From the NCBI GenBank assembly GCA_020719045.1, contig DYQY01000001.1:192198-228206 (forward strand): a stretch of 36,009 bases of DNA. The letters run 5' to 3'. Shown here piece after piece: positions 9,624 through 17,146 of this stretch. Under the pieces are notes generated by a model. The model saw only the letters and a list, made by a program, of their open reading frames with translations. It was not told the origin of the DNA and ran no database searches. The stretch comes from Candidatus Termititenax sp. (GTDB lineage Bacteria; Margulisbacteria; Riflemargulisbacteria; GWF2-35-9; DYQY01). Positions within the stretch are counted from its first letter, which is position 1, and every line of letters begins with the position of its first letter. The position numbers and the translations under genes were made by a program.

Positions 9624-9830
9624 TTAATTTTGCTTTCTATAAAGAATAATAAAATCAATTAGGTCAATTTCTAGAAAGCAACATATAGCTTCAAGTTCAA
9701 TTTGGTAGTGTACAGTATCGCTACCAATGTCTGGGTTATTTTCAGACAAAGGATCTGTTGGGCTTGGATGGGCAAGCACTTCTAGTGGAACAACAAGTAC
9801 CTCTACTTCTTTTGGATTGGGTTGTATTTT
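9624..9830 (-). pseudogene. Possible gene remnant: startless open frame
   Basis: The minus strand has a 68-codon stop-to-stop frame whose translation looks protein-like (KEVEVLVVPLEVLAHPSPTD, then SENNPDIGSDTVHYQIELEA) and ends LYRKQN. It has no ATG near its 5' end, no Shine-Dalgarno site and no recognised family. It lies in the longest gene-poor gap. A decayed 3' fragment or a chance open frame are both possible. Confidence 0.25.
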
Positions 9831-9943
9831 TTAATTAAATTTTAAAATGTCCCAGAGCTATCTGAGCGAATATAAAATCGCAGATATTTCGATGAACCTC
9901 ACCCACGGAAGATATAAGTATCTTTGAATAATGATTATTGCCG

Positions 9944-10080
9944 TTACCCTCTCCGTTTCATTAAAAATGGAGAGGGTCGCAACATTTTCATCTGTTGAGA
10001 AATAATAGTTATTTTCTGCGGGGAGAGGGTAAAGAATAAGCAAAGTCTCCTTTGCAATAAGCCATGTTAGTGCAACTAAC
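9944..10080. repeat. Cluster of palindromes upstream of lysS, with one left arm and two alternative right arms
   Basis: TTACCCTCTCC (9944-9954) can pair with GGAGAGGGT (9969-9977, 9 bp, short loop) or with GGAGAGGGTAA (10022-10032, 11 bp, long loop). Two further small hairpins follow: GCAAAG/CTTTGC (10040-10055, 4-nt loop) and GTTAGT/ACTAAC (10066-10080, 3-nt loop). The rest of the 9557-10150 gap holds the startless frame above and the lysS -10 box; I see no tRNA and no convincing gene. It may be a REP-like element, a decayed region or a structured RNA. Confidence 0.6.
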
Positions 10081-10135
10081 AAATTAAATGGTATTCGCTT
10101 TAAGCTTAAGTCTTTAAGGTTTTAGCTTTTAGCTA

Positions 10136-10141
10136 TATAAT
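10136..10141 (+). promoter_or_regulatory. lysS -10 box, near-leaderless
   Basis: TATAAT (within GCTATATAAT) ends 9 nt before the lysS ATG, so transcription should start about 3 nt before it. The hexamer 17 bp upstream (TTTAAG) is only a weak -35. Confidence 0.55.
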
Positions 10142-10150
10142 AATTCCGTT

Positions 10151-11638
10151 ATGGAACAACAAGAACACATTGAGCATATAGATGAATTTAAAATCCGAAG
10201 AGAAAAGGTTGCAGAGCTTAGAGCTTCAGGCGTAGAGCCTTATCCAGCATTTTATCATAGAGAGCTAACACTTACTCAGATAAGAGAGCAGTTTCAGAAA
10301 GAAGTTGAAGCAGGCAAAGAAGGCGTGATTGTTTCTACTGCTGGAAGAATTATTGCAAAAAGAGGTCACGGTAAAGCATCTTTTGGTAATCTAATGGATG
10401 AAAACGAAAAGCTGCAAGTTTATGCAAAAGAAGATGTTTTAGGCGCAGAGGCTTATGAGTCTTATATGAAGCTTGATGTTGGAGACTTCATTGGAGTAAC
10501 TGGTGAACTTTTTATTACCAGAACAGGTGAGCTGACAATCAAAGTAACTGAGTATAAGTTACTTTCGAAGTCATTAAACCCACTACCAGAGAAGTTTCAT
10601 GGGTTACAAGATAAAGAACTTAGATACCGTAAAAGGTATTTAGATTTAATTGCAAATCCAGAGATTAAGGACGTATTTGCAAAAAGAAGTAAAATTATTT
10701 CTTTGATAAGAAGAAAGTTTGAAGAAAAAGGTTTTATGGAAGTTGAAACACCAGTTCTACATGCAATAGCAGGTGGTGCAACAGCAAGACCTTTTATAAC
10801 GCACCATAATGCTCTTGATATGAAACTTTATATGAGAATAGCACTTGAGTTACACCTAAAGAGACTCATTGTGGGAGGATTTGAAAAGGTTTATGAAATA
10901 GGTAGAGTTTTTAGAAACGAAGGTATTTCTTATAAGCATAATCCTGAATATACGCTATTAGAGCTGTATCAAGCATATGCAGATTACAACGATATGATGG
11001 ATCTTGCTGAAGACGTTATTTCTTCTTTAGTAAAAGACATGACAGGTAGTTACAAGATTGTTTATGACGGAAATGATATAGATTTTACTCCTCCATGGAC
11101 TAGAGCAACCATGACAGACCTTATTAAGCAGTACTCTGGGATAGACATCAAGGGTAAATCCTTTGAGGAGCTTAAAAAAGAGATTCTTGCAAAAGGAATG
11201 CATCTTAAAGAAGAGCATACATCTGTAGGGCAGTTAATTAATTTCTTATATGATGAAAAAGTAGAGATCAAGCTTATTAATCCAACCTTTGTTACAGATT
11301 ATCCATTAGAGACATCGCCGCTTGCAAAGAAACATCGTGATAATCCAGAATTAGTTGAGAGGTTTGAGCTAGTAGTTAATACAATGGAAATAGCTAACGC
11401 TTATTCTGAACTTAATGATGCTATTGATCAAAGAGGAAGATTCGAAGAGCAAGTTGCGCAAAGAGCAGCAGGCGATGAAGAAGCACATATGATGGATGAC
11501 GATTTCGTAGAGGCACTAGAATATGGAATGCCACCAACTGGTGGACTTGGTATAGGAGTGGACAGGGTTATCATGCTTATTACTGGCCAAACATCAATCA
11601 GAGACGTTCTTTTATTCCCTCATATGCGTCATAAGTAA
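10151..11638 (+). CDS. lysS: Lysyl-tRNA synthetase, class II
   Basis: Charges tRNA(Lys) with lysine. The 495-aa length is normal for bacterial class II LysRS. The OB-fold anticodon-binding domain (about 55-170, with AGRIIAKRGHGKASFGNL) is followed by the catalytic domain. Motif 2 is seen as RVFRNEGISYKHNPEYT and motif 3 as GIGVDR (467-472), and VETPVLHAIAGGATARPF is typical. The ATG has no Shine-Dalgarno site and lies 9 nt after a TATAAT. The gene stands alone between the palindrome-rich gap and a separate promoter for the next gene. Confidence 0.97.
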   Translation: MEQQEHIEHIDEFKIRREKVAELRASGVEPYPAFYHRELTLTQIREQFQKEVEAGKEGVIVSTAGRIIAKRGHGKASFGNLMDENEKLQVYAKEDVLGAEAYESYMKLDVGDFIGVTGELFITRTGELTIKVTEYKLLSKSLNPLPEKFHGLQDKELRYRKRYLDLIANPEIKDVFAKRSKIISLIRRKFEEKGFMEVETPVLHAIAGGATARPFITHHNALDMKLYMRIALELHLKRLIVGGFEKVYEIGRVFRNEGISYKHNPEYTLLELYQAYADYNDMMDLAEDVISSLVKDMTGSYKIVYDGNDIDFTPPWTRATMTDLIKQYSGIDIKGKSFEELKKEILAKGMHLKEEHTSVGQLINFLYDEKVEIKLINPTFVTDYPLETSPLAKKHRDNPELVERFELVVNTMEIANAYSELNDAIDQRGRFEEQVAQRAAGDEEAHMMDDDFVEALEYGMPPTGGLGIGVDRVIMLITGQTSIRDVLLFPHMRHK

Positions 11639-11664
11639 ACAAATCAGCAAATAAAAGCTATAAT
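11636..11664 (+). promoter_or_regulatory. Promoter of the dihydrolipoamide dehydrogenase gene, leaderless geometry
   Basis: TAAACA (11636-11641, overlapping the lysS stop), a 17-bp spacer and TATAAT (11659-11664). The start predicted 7 nt later is 11671, the A of the ATG. Confidence 0.6.
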
Positions 11665-11670
11665 AAACTC

Positions 11671-12975
11671 ATGCACTATGATTTAGTTATAATTGGTGGT
11701 GGTCCAGCTGGCAACGAAGTAGCTTCTTATGTTATTCATAAGGGATGGAAAGTAGCTATCTTTGAAGAGCGTGCGTTTGGTGGAACTTGCCTTAACGTTG
11801 GTTGTATTCCAAGTAAAGGTTATTTGCATAGAGCAAAGTTAGTGTCAGAACTAAAGAGACACAGGATAGAGCATGATAAAGAAAACAAATATTTCTCGTT
11901 AGAAGACTTGCAATCATTTTCCGAAAGAACTATAAACAGAATTTCAATGGGTATCGAGAATCGTATATCCGAGAAAGGTGTGGATGTTTATAAAGAAAAG
12001 GCAGTGTCCTTTGATAAGCAGGAGTTACTGACAGCTAGTGGAGCAAAGATAACTTTTGATAAACTGGTTTTAGCCTGTGGCACAAAGCCTTCTTTCCCAG
12101 GAATACTAAAGGAGATTAAGGATAAGCCAGGTGTTTATACCAACGAAAATATTTTCCAGATAAAAGAGTTTCCAAAAACTATGACAGTTATAGGTGGTGG
12201 AGCTATTGGAATAGAAATGGCATTCTTTTTTGCTAGCTTTGGTGTTTTTGTAGATTTGCTAGAAGCTATGCCTTCAATCTTGGCATATTATGATGATGAT
12301 ATTATTTCTGAGGCAAAAAAGATGCTTAAGAAAAAGAGAGTAAATGTTTTAGAAAATGTTCAGGCAACAGTTATTTCTGATGATTTAACAATAGAGCTAA
12401 GTAATGGAAGTAAACTACAGAACGATATTGTTCTTATTGCTACTGGAAGGAATCTTTGTTTGCCAGATACACAGTTAGAATTAGCTAAGGATAAAAGAGG
12501 TTTCTTGAGTGTGAATGATAGCTTTCAGACTTCTGTTGCAAACATTTATGCAGTTGGTGATGTAAATGGCATTAGCTTGTTTGCACATTCAGCAACAGAC
12601 CAAGGAAAACAACTTGGTAGATATTTTCTTAATAATACTCCTGTAGACCATGAGAGAGTTATTCCTAATGTTGTTTATACTTCTCCAGCAATAGCATCTG
12701 TGGGATTACGCGAAAAAGAATCAGAAGGTTGTGAGGTAATAAAGCTTTCATATGAACAGCTAGGAAGAGCTCATATAGAAAAAGAGACAGAAGGCTTTAT
12801 GAAGATTATTTTAAAAGATGAGGTTGTTGTTGGTGCGCATATTGTTGGCGAGCATGCTGAAGAGATAATTTCTATGATGTGTCTTGCCGTTCAGGAGAAA
12901 ATGACAGTAGCATCACTTAAAAGACTAATTCTTGCGCATCCTACCTATGGGGAACTGTTTGTAGAGGCTTTTTAA
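11671..12975 (+). CDS. lpdA: Dihydrolipoamide dehydrogenase-like flavoprotein (E3)
   Basis: FAD- and NAD-dependent disulfide oxidoreductase that re-oxidises dihydrolipoyl groups of 2-oxoacid dehydrogenase or glycine-cleavage complexes. The 434-aa protein shows the FAD fingerprint IIGGGPAG, the redox pair C40/C45 in GGTCLNVGCIPSK, the NAD fingerprint VIGGGAIGIEMA, the second FAD motif AVGDVNG, and the C-terminal active-site pair H423/E428 in HPTYGE. It is a little shorter than typical E3. Coupling to lipA by a one-base overlap supports lipoate metabolism over glutathione or mercuric reductase. No E1, E2 or glycine-cleavage gene is in the window. Confidence 0.87.
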   Translation: MHYDLVIIGGGPAGNEVASYVIHKGWKVAIFEERAFGGTCLNVGCIPSKGYLHRAKLVSELKRHRIEHDKENKYFSLEDLQSFSERTINRISMGIENRISEKGVDVYKEKAVSFDKQELLTASGAKITFDKLVLACGTKPSFPGILKEIKDKPGVYTNENIFQIKEFPKTMTVIGGGAIGIEMAFFFASFGVFVDLLEAMPSILAYYDDDIISEAKKMLKKKRVNVLENVQATVISDDLTIELSNGSKLQNDIVLIATGRNLCLPDTQLELAKDKRGFLSVNDSFQTSVANIYAVGDVNGISLFAHSATDQGKQLGRYFLNNTPVDHERVIPNVVYTSPAIASVGLREKESEGCEVIKLSYEQLGRAHIEKETEGFMKIILKDEVVVGAHIVGEHAEEIISMMCLAVQEKMTVASLKRLILAHPTYGELFVEAF

Positions 12976-13805
12976 TGAAACCTCCGGCATTTATAGTTAA
13001 CGAATATCGCAAGAAACTATATAACACTAAAAATTTTCCACAAGATATTTGCACCGTCTGCGAGGAAGCAAAGTGTCCTAATAGAGGAGAGTGTTTTTCT
13101 AAAGGTAGAGTTACTTTTTTGCTCTTAGGAGATACTTGTACAAGAAATTGTAGGTTTTGTGGAATTACAAAAGCAAAAGGGGAATTACCTCCGCCACCAA
13201 ACGATGTAGATAAAATTCTAGATACTATAAATAAATTCCAAATAAAGTATTTGGTTTTGACGTCAGTAACAAGAGATGATTTGCCTGATGGAGGAGCTAG
13301 TATTTTTTCTGATGTTATTGAGAAGGTGAGGGCAAAATATCCAGAGGTGAAAATTGAAGTTTTAACTCCAGATTTTAAGGGAGATAAAGCTGCTTTAGAT
13401 AAAGTTCTTCAAATGAAACCTTTTGTGTTTAATCATAATTTGGAAGTGGTTCCTGATGTTTTCCCACTAATTAGACCAGAAGGTGACTTTAATCTTTCTT
13501 TGCAGATATTAGAATATGCCAAGAAAAACTATCCTGATGTTTTAGTGAAAACAGGAATAATGGTAGGCGTAGGGGAGACAAAGGAGCAAGTGCTTTCACT
13601 TCTAAGGGATGTTAAAGCTCATGGCATAGACATTATGACAATAGGACAGTATATAGCTCCAAACAAGAAGTCATTTAATGTAGCAAGATACGTTGAGCCA
13701 AAGGAATATGATGAATATGTTGCTGTCGGGAAGAGCATAGGTCTACAAGTTGTTGCTGGCCCTTTGGTTCGTAGTTCCTATATGGCAGACTCGTATGTTG
13801 TTTAA
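12975..13805 (+). CDS. lipA: Lipoyl synthase (LipA)
   Basis: Radical SAM enzyme that inserts two sulfurs into octanoyl groups on lipoyl domains. The auxiliary 4Fe-4S cluster ligands are C29, C34 and C40 (CEEAKCPNRGEC) and the SAM cluster ligands C55, C59 and C62 (CTRNCRFC). The C-terminal RSSY (266-269) supplies the serine ligand of the auxiliary cluster. At 276 aa it has normal length. It begins on the last base of the preceding stop. No octanoyltransferase (lipB/lipM) or lplA was seen here. Confidence 0.96.
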   Translation: MKPPAFIVNEYRKKLYNTKNFPQDICTVCEEAKCPNRGECFSKGRVTFLLLGDTCTRNCRFCGITKAKGELPPPPNDVDKILDTINKFQIKYLVLTSVTRDDLPDGGASIFSDVIEKVRAKYPEVKIEVLTPDFKGDKAALDKVLQMKPFVFNHNLEVVPDVFPLIRPEGDFNLSLQILEYAKKNYPDVLVKTGIMVGVGETKEQVLSLLRDVKAHGIDIMTIGQYIAPNKKSFNVARYVEPKEYDEYVAVGKSIGLQVVAGPLVRSSYMADSYVV

Positions 13806-13820
13806 AAATAAATATAGTTT

Positions 13821-13829
13821 TGCTATAGT
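13821..13829 (+). promoter_or_regulatory. Extended -10 element of the 13839 gene, near-leaderless
   Basis: TGC-TATAGT; the hexamer at 13824-13829 ends 9 nt before the ATG, giving a leader of about 3 nt. No strong -35 is visible. Confidence 0.45.
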
Positions 13830-13838
13830 GTAATATAT

Positions 13839-14651
13839 ATGAAGAAGCTAATTATTTTTTCTCTTTTACTTTTAACCTTTTCCTTTCCTATCTCTATTAT
13901 TACTAACTCTGGCGAGTTTTTTACTGGTCAGGTGATAGAGGAAAACGATGAGTATATAACGTTAATGGGAGATTCAAGTGTTTATGAGATTTTGAAAGAA
14001 GAGATTAAGGAAAAAGTAATTACTTTTGATGTTGAGAGTCCAGTTATGAAACGGGAGTATGGAAACAGAAAAGGATTGCGCTTTTCTTTTGCTTCAGGAC
14101 TTGGAGAACAGATACCAGTTAATGATCCATACACATATTCCGATGGTAGCACCAAGGACGTGTATATTAATCAGATTTCGGATTTTGGAGTGCACTATTA
14201 TGTTGATTTACCACAAGATTACAGTGTAGAGTTTGGTGTTGGGTTATTAAATAGAATGGCTAATATTTCTGCAAAGTCTAGCAGGAATCAATTTACCTCA
14301 AACTACCTTTCCTTCACTGTCAGAAAAATGATTTTTAGTTCACTTAACGGAGGATATCATTTTAATGTTGGAATAGGTGCAAGCATGTACTCAAATAGCA
14401 AAATGAAGGCTCATTATGCGCCAACTGATTATAATATTAGCTATAAGGATACGCTGGGGTATCATGTTCTAGTTGAGACATGGTCGAATATGCCTAGGGT
14501 CTGGATTTTTGATGATTTAAATTTTGTTATGGGGCTTAGGTGGAACTTTGGTGCAATATTTGAAGCAACAGGTACTGGTTATCCTCAAGAATGGAACTTA
14601 ATAGGGCTTAACGGTTTTCTTTTTAGTACCTCATTCGCTTTTCTCTGGTAG
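13839..14651 (+). CDS. Putative outer-membrane or secreted protein, unknown
   Basis: A 270-aa protein with a clear signal peptide (MKKLIIFSLLLLTFSFPIS). A short segment follows in which ITNSGEFFTGQVIEENDEYITL resembles the small beta domains that read a 'repair/regulate' motif. The rest is alternating aromatic and polar sequence (LSFTVRKMIFSSLNGGYHFNVGIGA) that ends in an aromatic residue (AFLW). This suggests an outer-membrane beta-barrel, but no family was recognised. It follows lipA by 33 nt with its own -10 element and has no Shine-Dalgarno site. Confidence 0.72.
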   Translation: MKKLIIFSLLLLTFSFPISIITNSGEFFTGQVIEENDEYITLMGDSSVYEILKEEIKEKVITFDVESPVMKREYGNRKGLRFSFASGLGEQIPVNDPYTYSDGSTKDVYINQISDFGVHYYVDLPQDYSVEFGVGLLNRMANISAKSSRNQFTSNYLSFTVRKMIFSSLNGGYHFNVGIGASMYSNSKMKAHYAPTDYNISYKDTLGYHVLVETWSNMPRVWIFDDLNFVMGLRWNFGAIFEATGTGYPQEWNLIGLNGFLFSTSFAFLW

Positions 14652-14698
14652 AAATTTTTTATTTGCTTGAAGAATAAATACGTCATTAAAATATTCTC

Positions 14699-14726
14699 TT
14701 GACATTATAACGTAAATAAATATAAT
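14699..14726 (+). promoter_or_regulatory. comM operon promoter, consensus boxes, with flanking TAACGTA repeats
   Basis: A perfect TTGACA (14699-14704), a 16-bp spacer and a perfect TATAAT (14721-14726). The predicted leader is about 23 nt and carries AGGAG (14744-14748) 7 nt before the ATG. TAACGTA occurs at 14708-14714 in the spacer and again at 14738-14744, exactly 30 bp apart; this could be an operator or coincidence. Confidence 0.75.
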
Positions 14727-14755
14727 TATGTTTATATTAACGTAGGAGAAAAAGA

Positions 14756-16273
14756 ATGTTAAGTAGAATATATAGTTCAGCATCAAGAGGGATAGAGCCA
14801 GTGTTGGTTGATTGCGAGGTGGATAGTAGAAATGGAATGCCTTCTATAACAATAGTAGGACTTCCTGATGTAGTTGTAAGAGAAAGCAAAGAACGAGTGA
14901 TTTCTGCTATAAAGAATTCTGGCTACACTGTACCAGTAAATAAAACATTGACCATTAACTTAGCGCCAGCGGAGATAAAGAAAGTAGGCGCTTATTACGA
15001 TTTGCCAATTTCTGTTGGGATGTTAGTAAGTACAGGTCAGCTGAGTATAAATATGCCAGATAAGTTTATGATGATAGGTGAGTTAGGGCTGGATGGAAGT
15101 GTTAAACCAGTGAGTGGCGTGCTACTGGTTAGCATATTAGCTAAAGAAAAGGGGATTAAGTATGTATTTGTGCCTAGAGAGAATGCCGAAGAGGCTGCCC
15201 TGGTTGAGGATGTCAGCGTAATAGCAATAGGTACGTTAAAAGAGTGTATCGAGATACTTTCTTCAGGAGACATAGTCAGATATCAAAAGGAAGAATGCAA
15301 GACAGATAATACTAAGACTACTTTAGATTTTTCAGAAGTTAGAGGGCAGTCTTTTGCAAAAAGAGCAGGCGAGATAGCTGCTTCAGGAGGACATAACTTT
15401 TTTCTAATCGGGCCACCAGGTTGTGGTAAGAGTATGATTGCAAAGCGTTTCCCTTCCATATTGCCTGATTTATCAGAACAAGAGGCACTTGAAGTAGTAA
15501 AGATTCATAGTATTTCTGGAAAAACTAAACGAGGGTCTATTTTTAAGTATAGACCATTTCGTTCACCTCATCATACGATTAGCTATGCAGGGCTTATCGG
15601 AGGAACATCTAATTCTAAGCCAGGAGAGGTAAGCTTGGCCCATAAGGGGGTTTTGTTCTTAGATGAGATACTTGAGTTTGATAGAAAGGCGTTAGAGTCT
15701 CTGAGGCAACCAATGGAGGATGGCGAGGTTACTGTAGCTAGGGCGCTGAATAGTTATAAGTATCCAGCATCTTTTATATTGGTGGCTAGTGCCAATCCTT
15801 GTCCATGTGGATTTGCAACACATCCGAGTATCTCGTGTACTTGTAACTCACATCAGAAGCAACAATATTTTAGGAAAATGTCTGGTCCTCTTATGGATAG
15901 ATTTGATCTAGTTGTTGAGATGAGCCCAGTCTCAGAAGACGAGCTATTTAGTAGCGACAGAGCAGAGAGCTCTATCGACATTAAACAAAGAGTCAAGCTT
16001 GCTAGAACGATTCAGCAAAAGAGGTTTGAAGGTAGACAAATAACTCTAAATGCAGAAATGACGGATAGTGATATTTCATTGTTTTGTAAGGTGGCCGAGA
16101 ATACGACTGATTTTATTAAGAAGGCCATAAAGCGTTATTCTCTTAGCGGTAGAGCACTTAATCGTTTATTAAAAGTTGCTAGAACTATTGCAGACATTGA
16201 ACTGTGTGAGGATATTAAGTTAGAGCATGTCTTAGAGGCATTTCATTTTAGGAGAGTTATGGAATATGTTTAA
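14756..16273 (+). CDS. comM: ComM/YifB family Mg-chelatase-like AAA+ ATPase
   Basis: ComM is a hexameric helicase that promotes branch migration when transforming DNA is integrated. The 505-aa protein has the N-terminal Lon-like fold (MLSRIYSSASRGIEPVLVDC, GLPDVVVRESKERV). Walker A is GPPGCGKS (219-226), Walker B is near GVLFLDE (298-304), the FRSPHHTISYAGLIGG segment is intact, and a Cys cluster C349/C351/C361/C363 (CPC...CTC) is present. Unlike many neighbours it has a 5' leader with a good Shine-Dalgarno site. It overlaps the next gene by 8 nt and leads an operon that ends in a secretin, which points to DNA uptake. Confidence 0.93.
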   Translation: MLSRIYSSASRGIEPVLVDCEVDSRNGMPSITIVGLPDVVVRESKERVISAIKNSGYTVPVNKTLTINLAPAEIKKVGAYYDLPISVGMLVSTGQLSINMPDKFMMIGELGLDGSVKPVSGVLLVSILAKEKGIKYVFVPRENAEEAALVEDVSVIAIGTLKECIEILSSGDIVRYQKEECKTDNTKTTLDFSEVRGQSFAKRAGEIAASGGHNFFLIGPPGCGKSMIAKRFPSILPDLSEQEALEVVKIHSISGKTKRGSIFKYRPFRSPHHTISYAGLIGGTSNSKPGEVSLAHKGVLFLDEILEFDRKALESLRQPMEDGEVTVARALNSYKYPASFILVASANPCPCGFATHPSISCTCNSHQKQQYFRKMSGPLMDRFDLVVEMSPVSEDELFSSDRAESSIDIKQRVKLARTIQQKRFEGRQITLNAEMTDSDISLFCKVAENTTDFIKKAIKRYSLSGRALNRLLKVARTIADIELCEDIKLEHVLEAFHFRRVMEYV

Positions 16274-16862
16274 AGAGATAATTCTTCCATTACATGCAAA
16301 TATTAACGTAGAAGAATGTGTAAGATTAAGACTTTCCGAGTTGCTTCATTTTTCGCCAGAGCACTATTGGTTTTCATATAAGAAGAATGGCGACACAGCA
16401 GTAGTTAAGTATAGTACAGATTCAGTAGAAAGCATGAATTTAATTAAAGTTGAAAATAGCGTTGCAAGAAATAAGAAGACGATGATTTTTCTTTTAATAT
16501 TAGTTGTAATGTTTATAGCCAATTGGTTTGTTTTGTCTCTTAAGAAGCAAAGAATGGTTAGTTTAACATTGATAAGACAAATCGCCAAAAATGAACAATA
16601 TCATTGGCAGCATAAGTTAGCTGTAATAAAGAGTGTAAAAAACAGTAATAACGCTTTTCTTGTAAGGATAAATGATTTAATTATGCAGCCACTTTATATT
16701 AATAATCTCTACGTAGATAAAGAGAAGATCAATTTGGATGCGTATATCCAAGAGCAAGATGCGCAGTCTTTTATGGAGTTTTTGATAGCTAAAGGCTTGG
16801 AGGGTTTTGCAAATTTCACTAAAGAAGGAGATAAGCTATGGGTATCGATCAGAAGTTCTTAA
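16266..16862 (+). CDS. Bitopic membrane protein in comM-secretin operon, PilN/GspL-like by position
   Basis: A 198-aa protein with a soluble N-terminal part (1-70), one transmembrane helix (about 73-91) and a C-terminal part of about 105 residues expected in the periplasm. No family was recognised from sequence. Topology and position (upstream of a smaller bitopic protein and a secretin) resemble the PilN/PilO or GspL/GspM inner-membrane assembly proteins of type IV pilus and type II secretion systems; that role is inference. The start overlaps comM by 8 nt, with AGGAGA upstream inside comM. Confidence 0.75.
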   Translation: MFKEIILPLHANINVEECVRLRLSELLHFSPEHYWFSYKKNGDTAVVKYSTDSVESMNLIKVENSVARNKKTMIFLLILVVMFIANWFVLSLKKQRMVSLTLIRQIAKNEQYHWQHKLAVIKSVKNSNNAFLVRINDLIMQPLYINNLYVDKEKINLDAYIQEQDAQSFMEFLIAKGLEGFANFTKEGDKLWVSIRSS

Positions 16863-17146
16863 ACAAGTCCTTATTTGTTACTTTATGTTTGTGTATTATG
16901 TTACTTTCTTGGAATATAACTGGCTTATTTGGTTCGAGCGTAAAGTATTCATTTGAAACTTTTTCATGTAGCGATAATCAATTAAGTTTGTGGCAGAAAG
17001 TGGATGAAAATAGGTATACGTTAAGTAATTTCAACTCAAATGCGTATTTGTCACTCAAGCAATATTTGAAGAGAACAAATGATAAGAAGTTAGTGTCTTT
17101 TGAAGTTGATAATGGGAGGGCGACAATTGTTTTTGAAGCTGTTTAG
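16838..17146 (+). CDS. Small bitopic membrane protein in comM-secretin operon
   Basis: 102 aa: a short N-terminus, a transmembrane helix at about 11-31 (SLFVTLCLCIMLLSWNITGLF) and about 70 residues predicted outside the cytoplasm. It overlaps the previous gene by 25 nt and the secretin gene by about 20 nt. AAGGAG lies 7 nt before the ATG. It could be a reduced PilO/PilP or GspM/GspC equivalent linking the inner membrane to the secretin, but no sequence motif supports a name. Confidence 0.7.
   Translation: MGIDQKFLNKSLFVTLCLCIMLLSWNITGLFGSSVKYSFETFSCSDNQLSLWQKVDENRYTLSNFNSNAYLSLKQYLKRTNDKKLVSFEVDNGRATIVFEAV
17114..17120 (+). promoter_or_regulatory. Ribosome-binding site selecting a TTG start for the secretin
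   Basis: GGGAGGG lies 6 nt before TTG at 17127. Upstream in-frame candidates at 17100 (TTG) and 17112 (ATG) have no such site, and 17127 yields a well-formed signal peptide. Confidence 0.65.

Noticed and set aside
9858-10082. 74-aa open frame on the minus strand upstream of lysS
   Set aside because: It reads through the palindromes, has hydrophobic low-information sequence, and runs antisense across the presumed lysS upstream region. No ribosome-binding site or family supports it.
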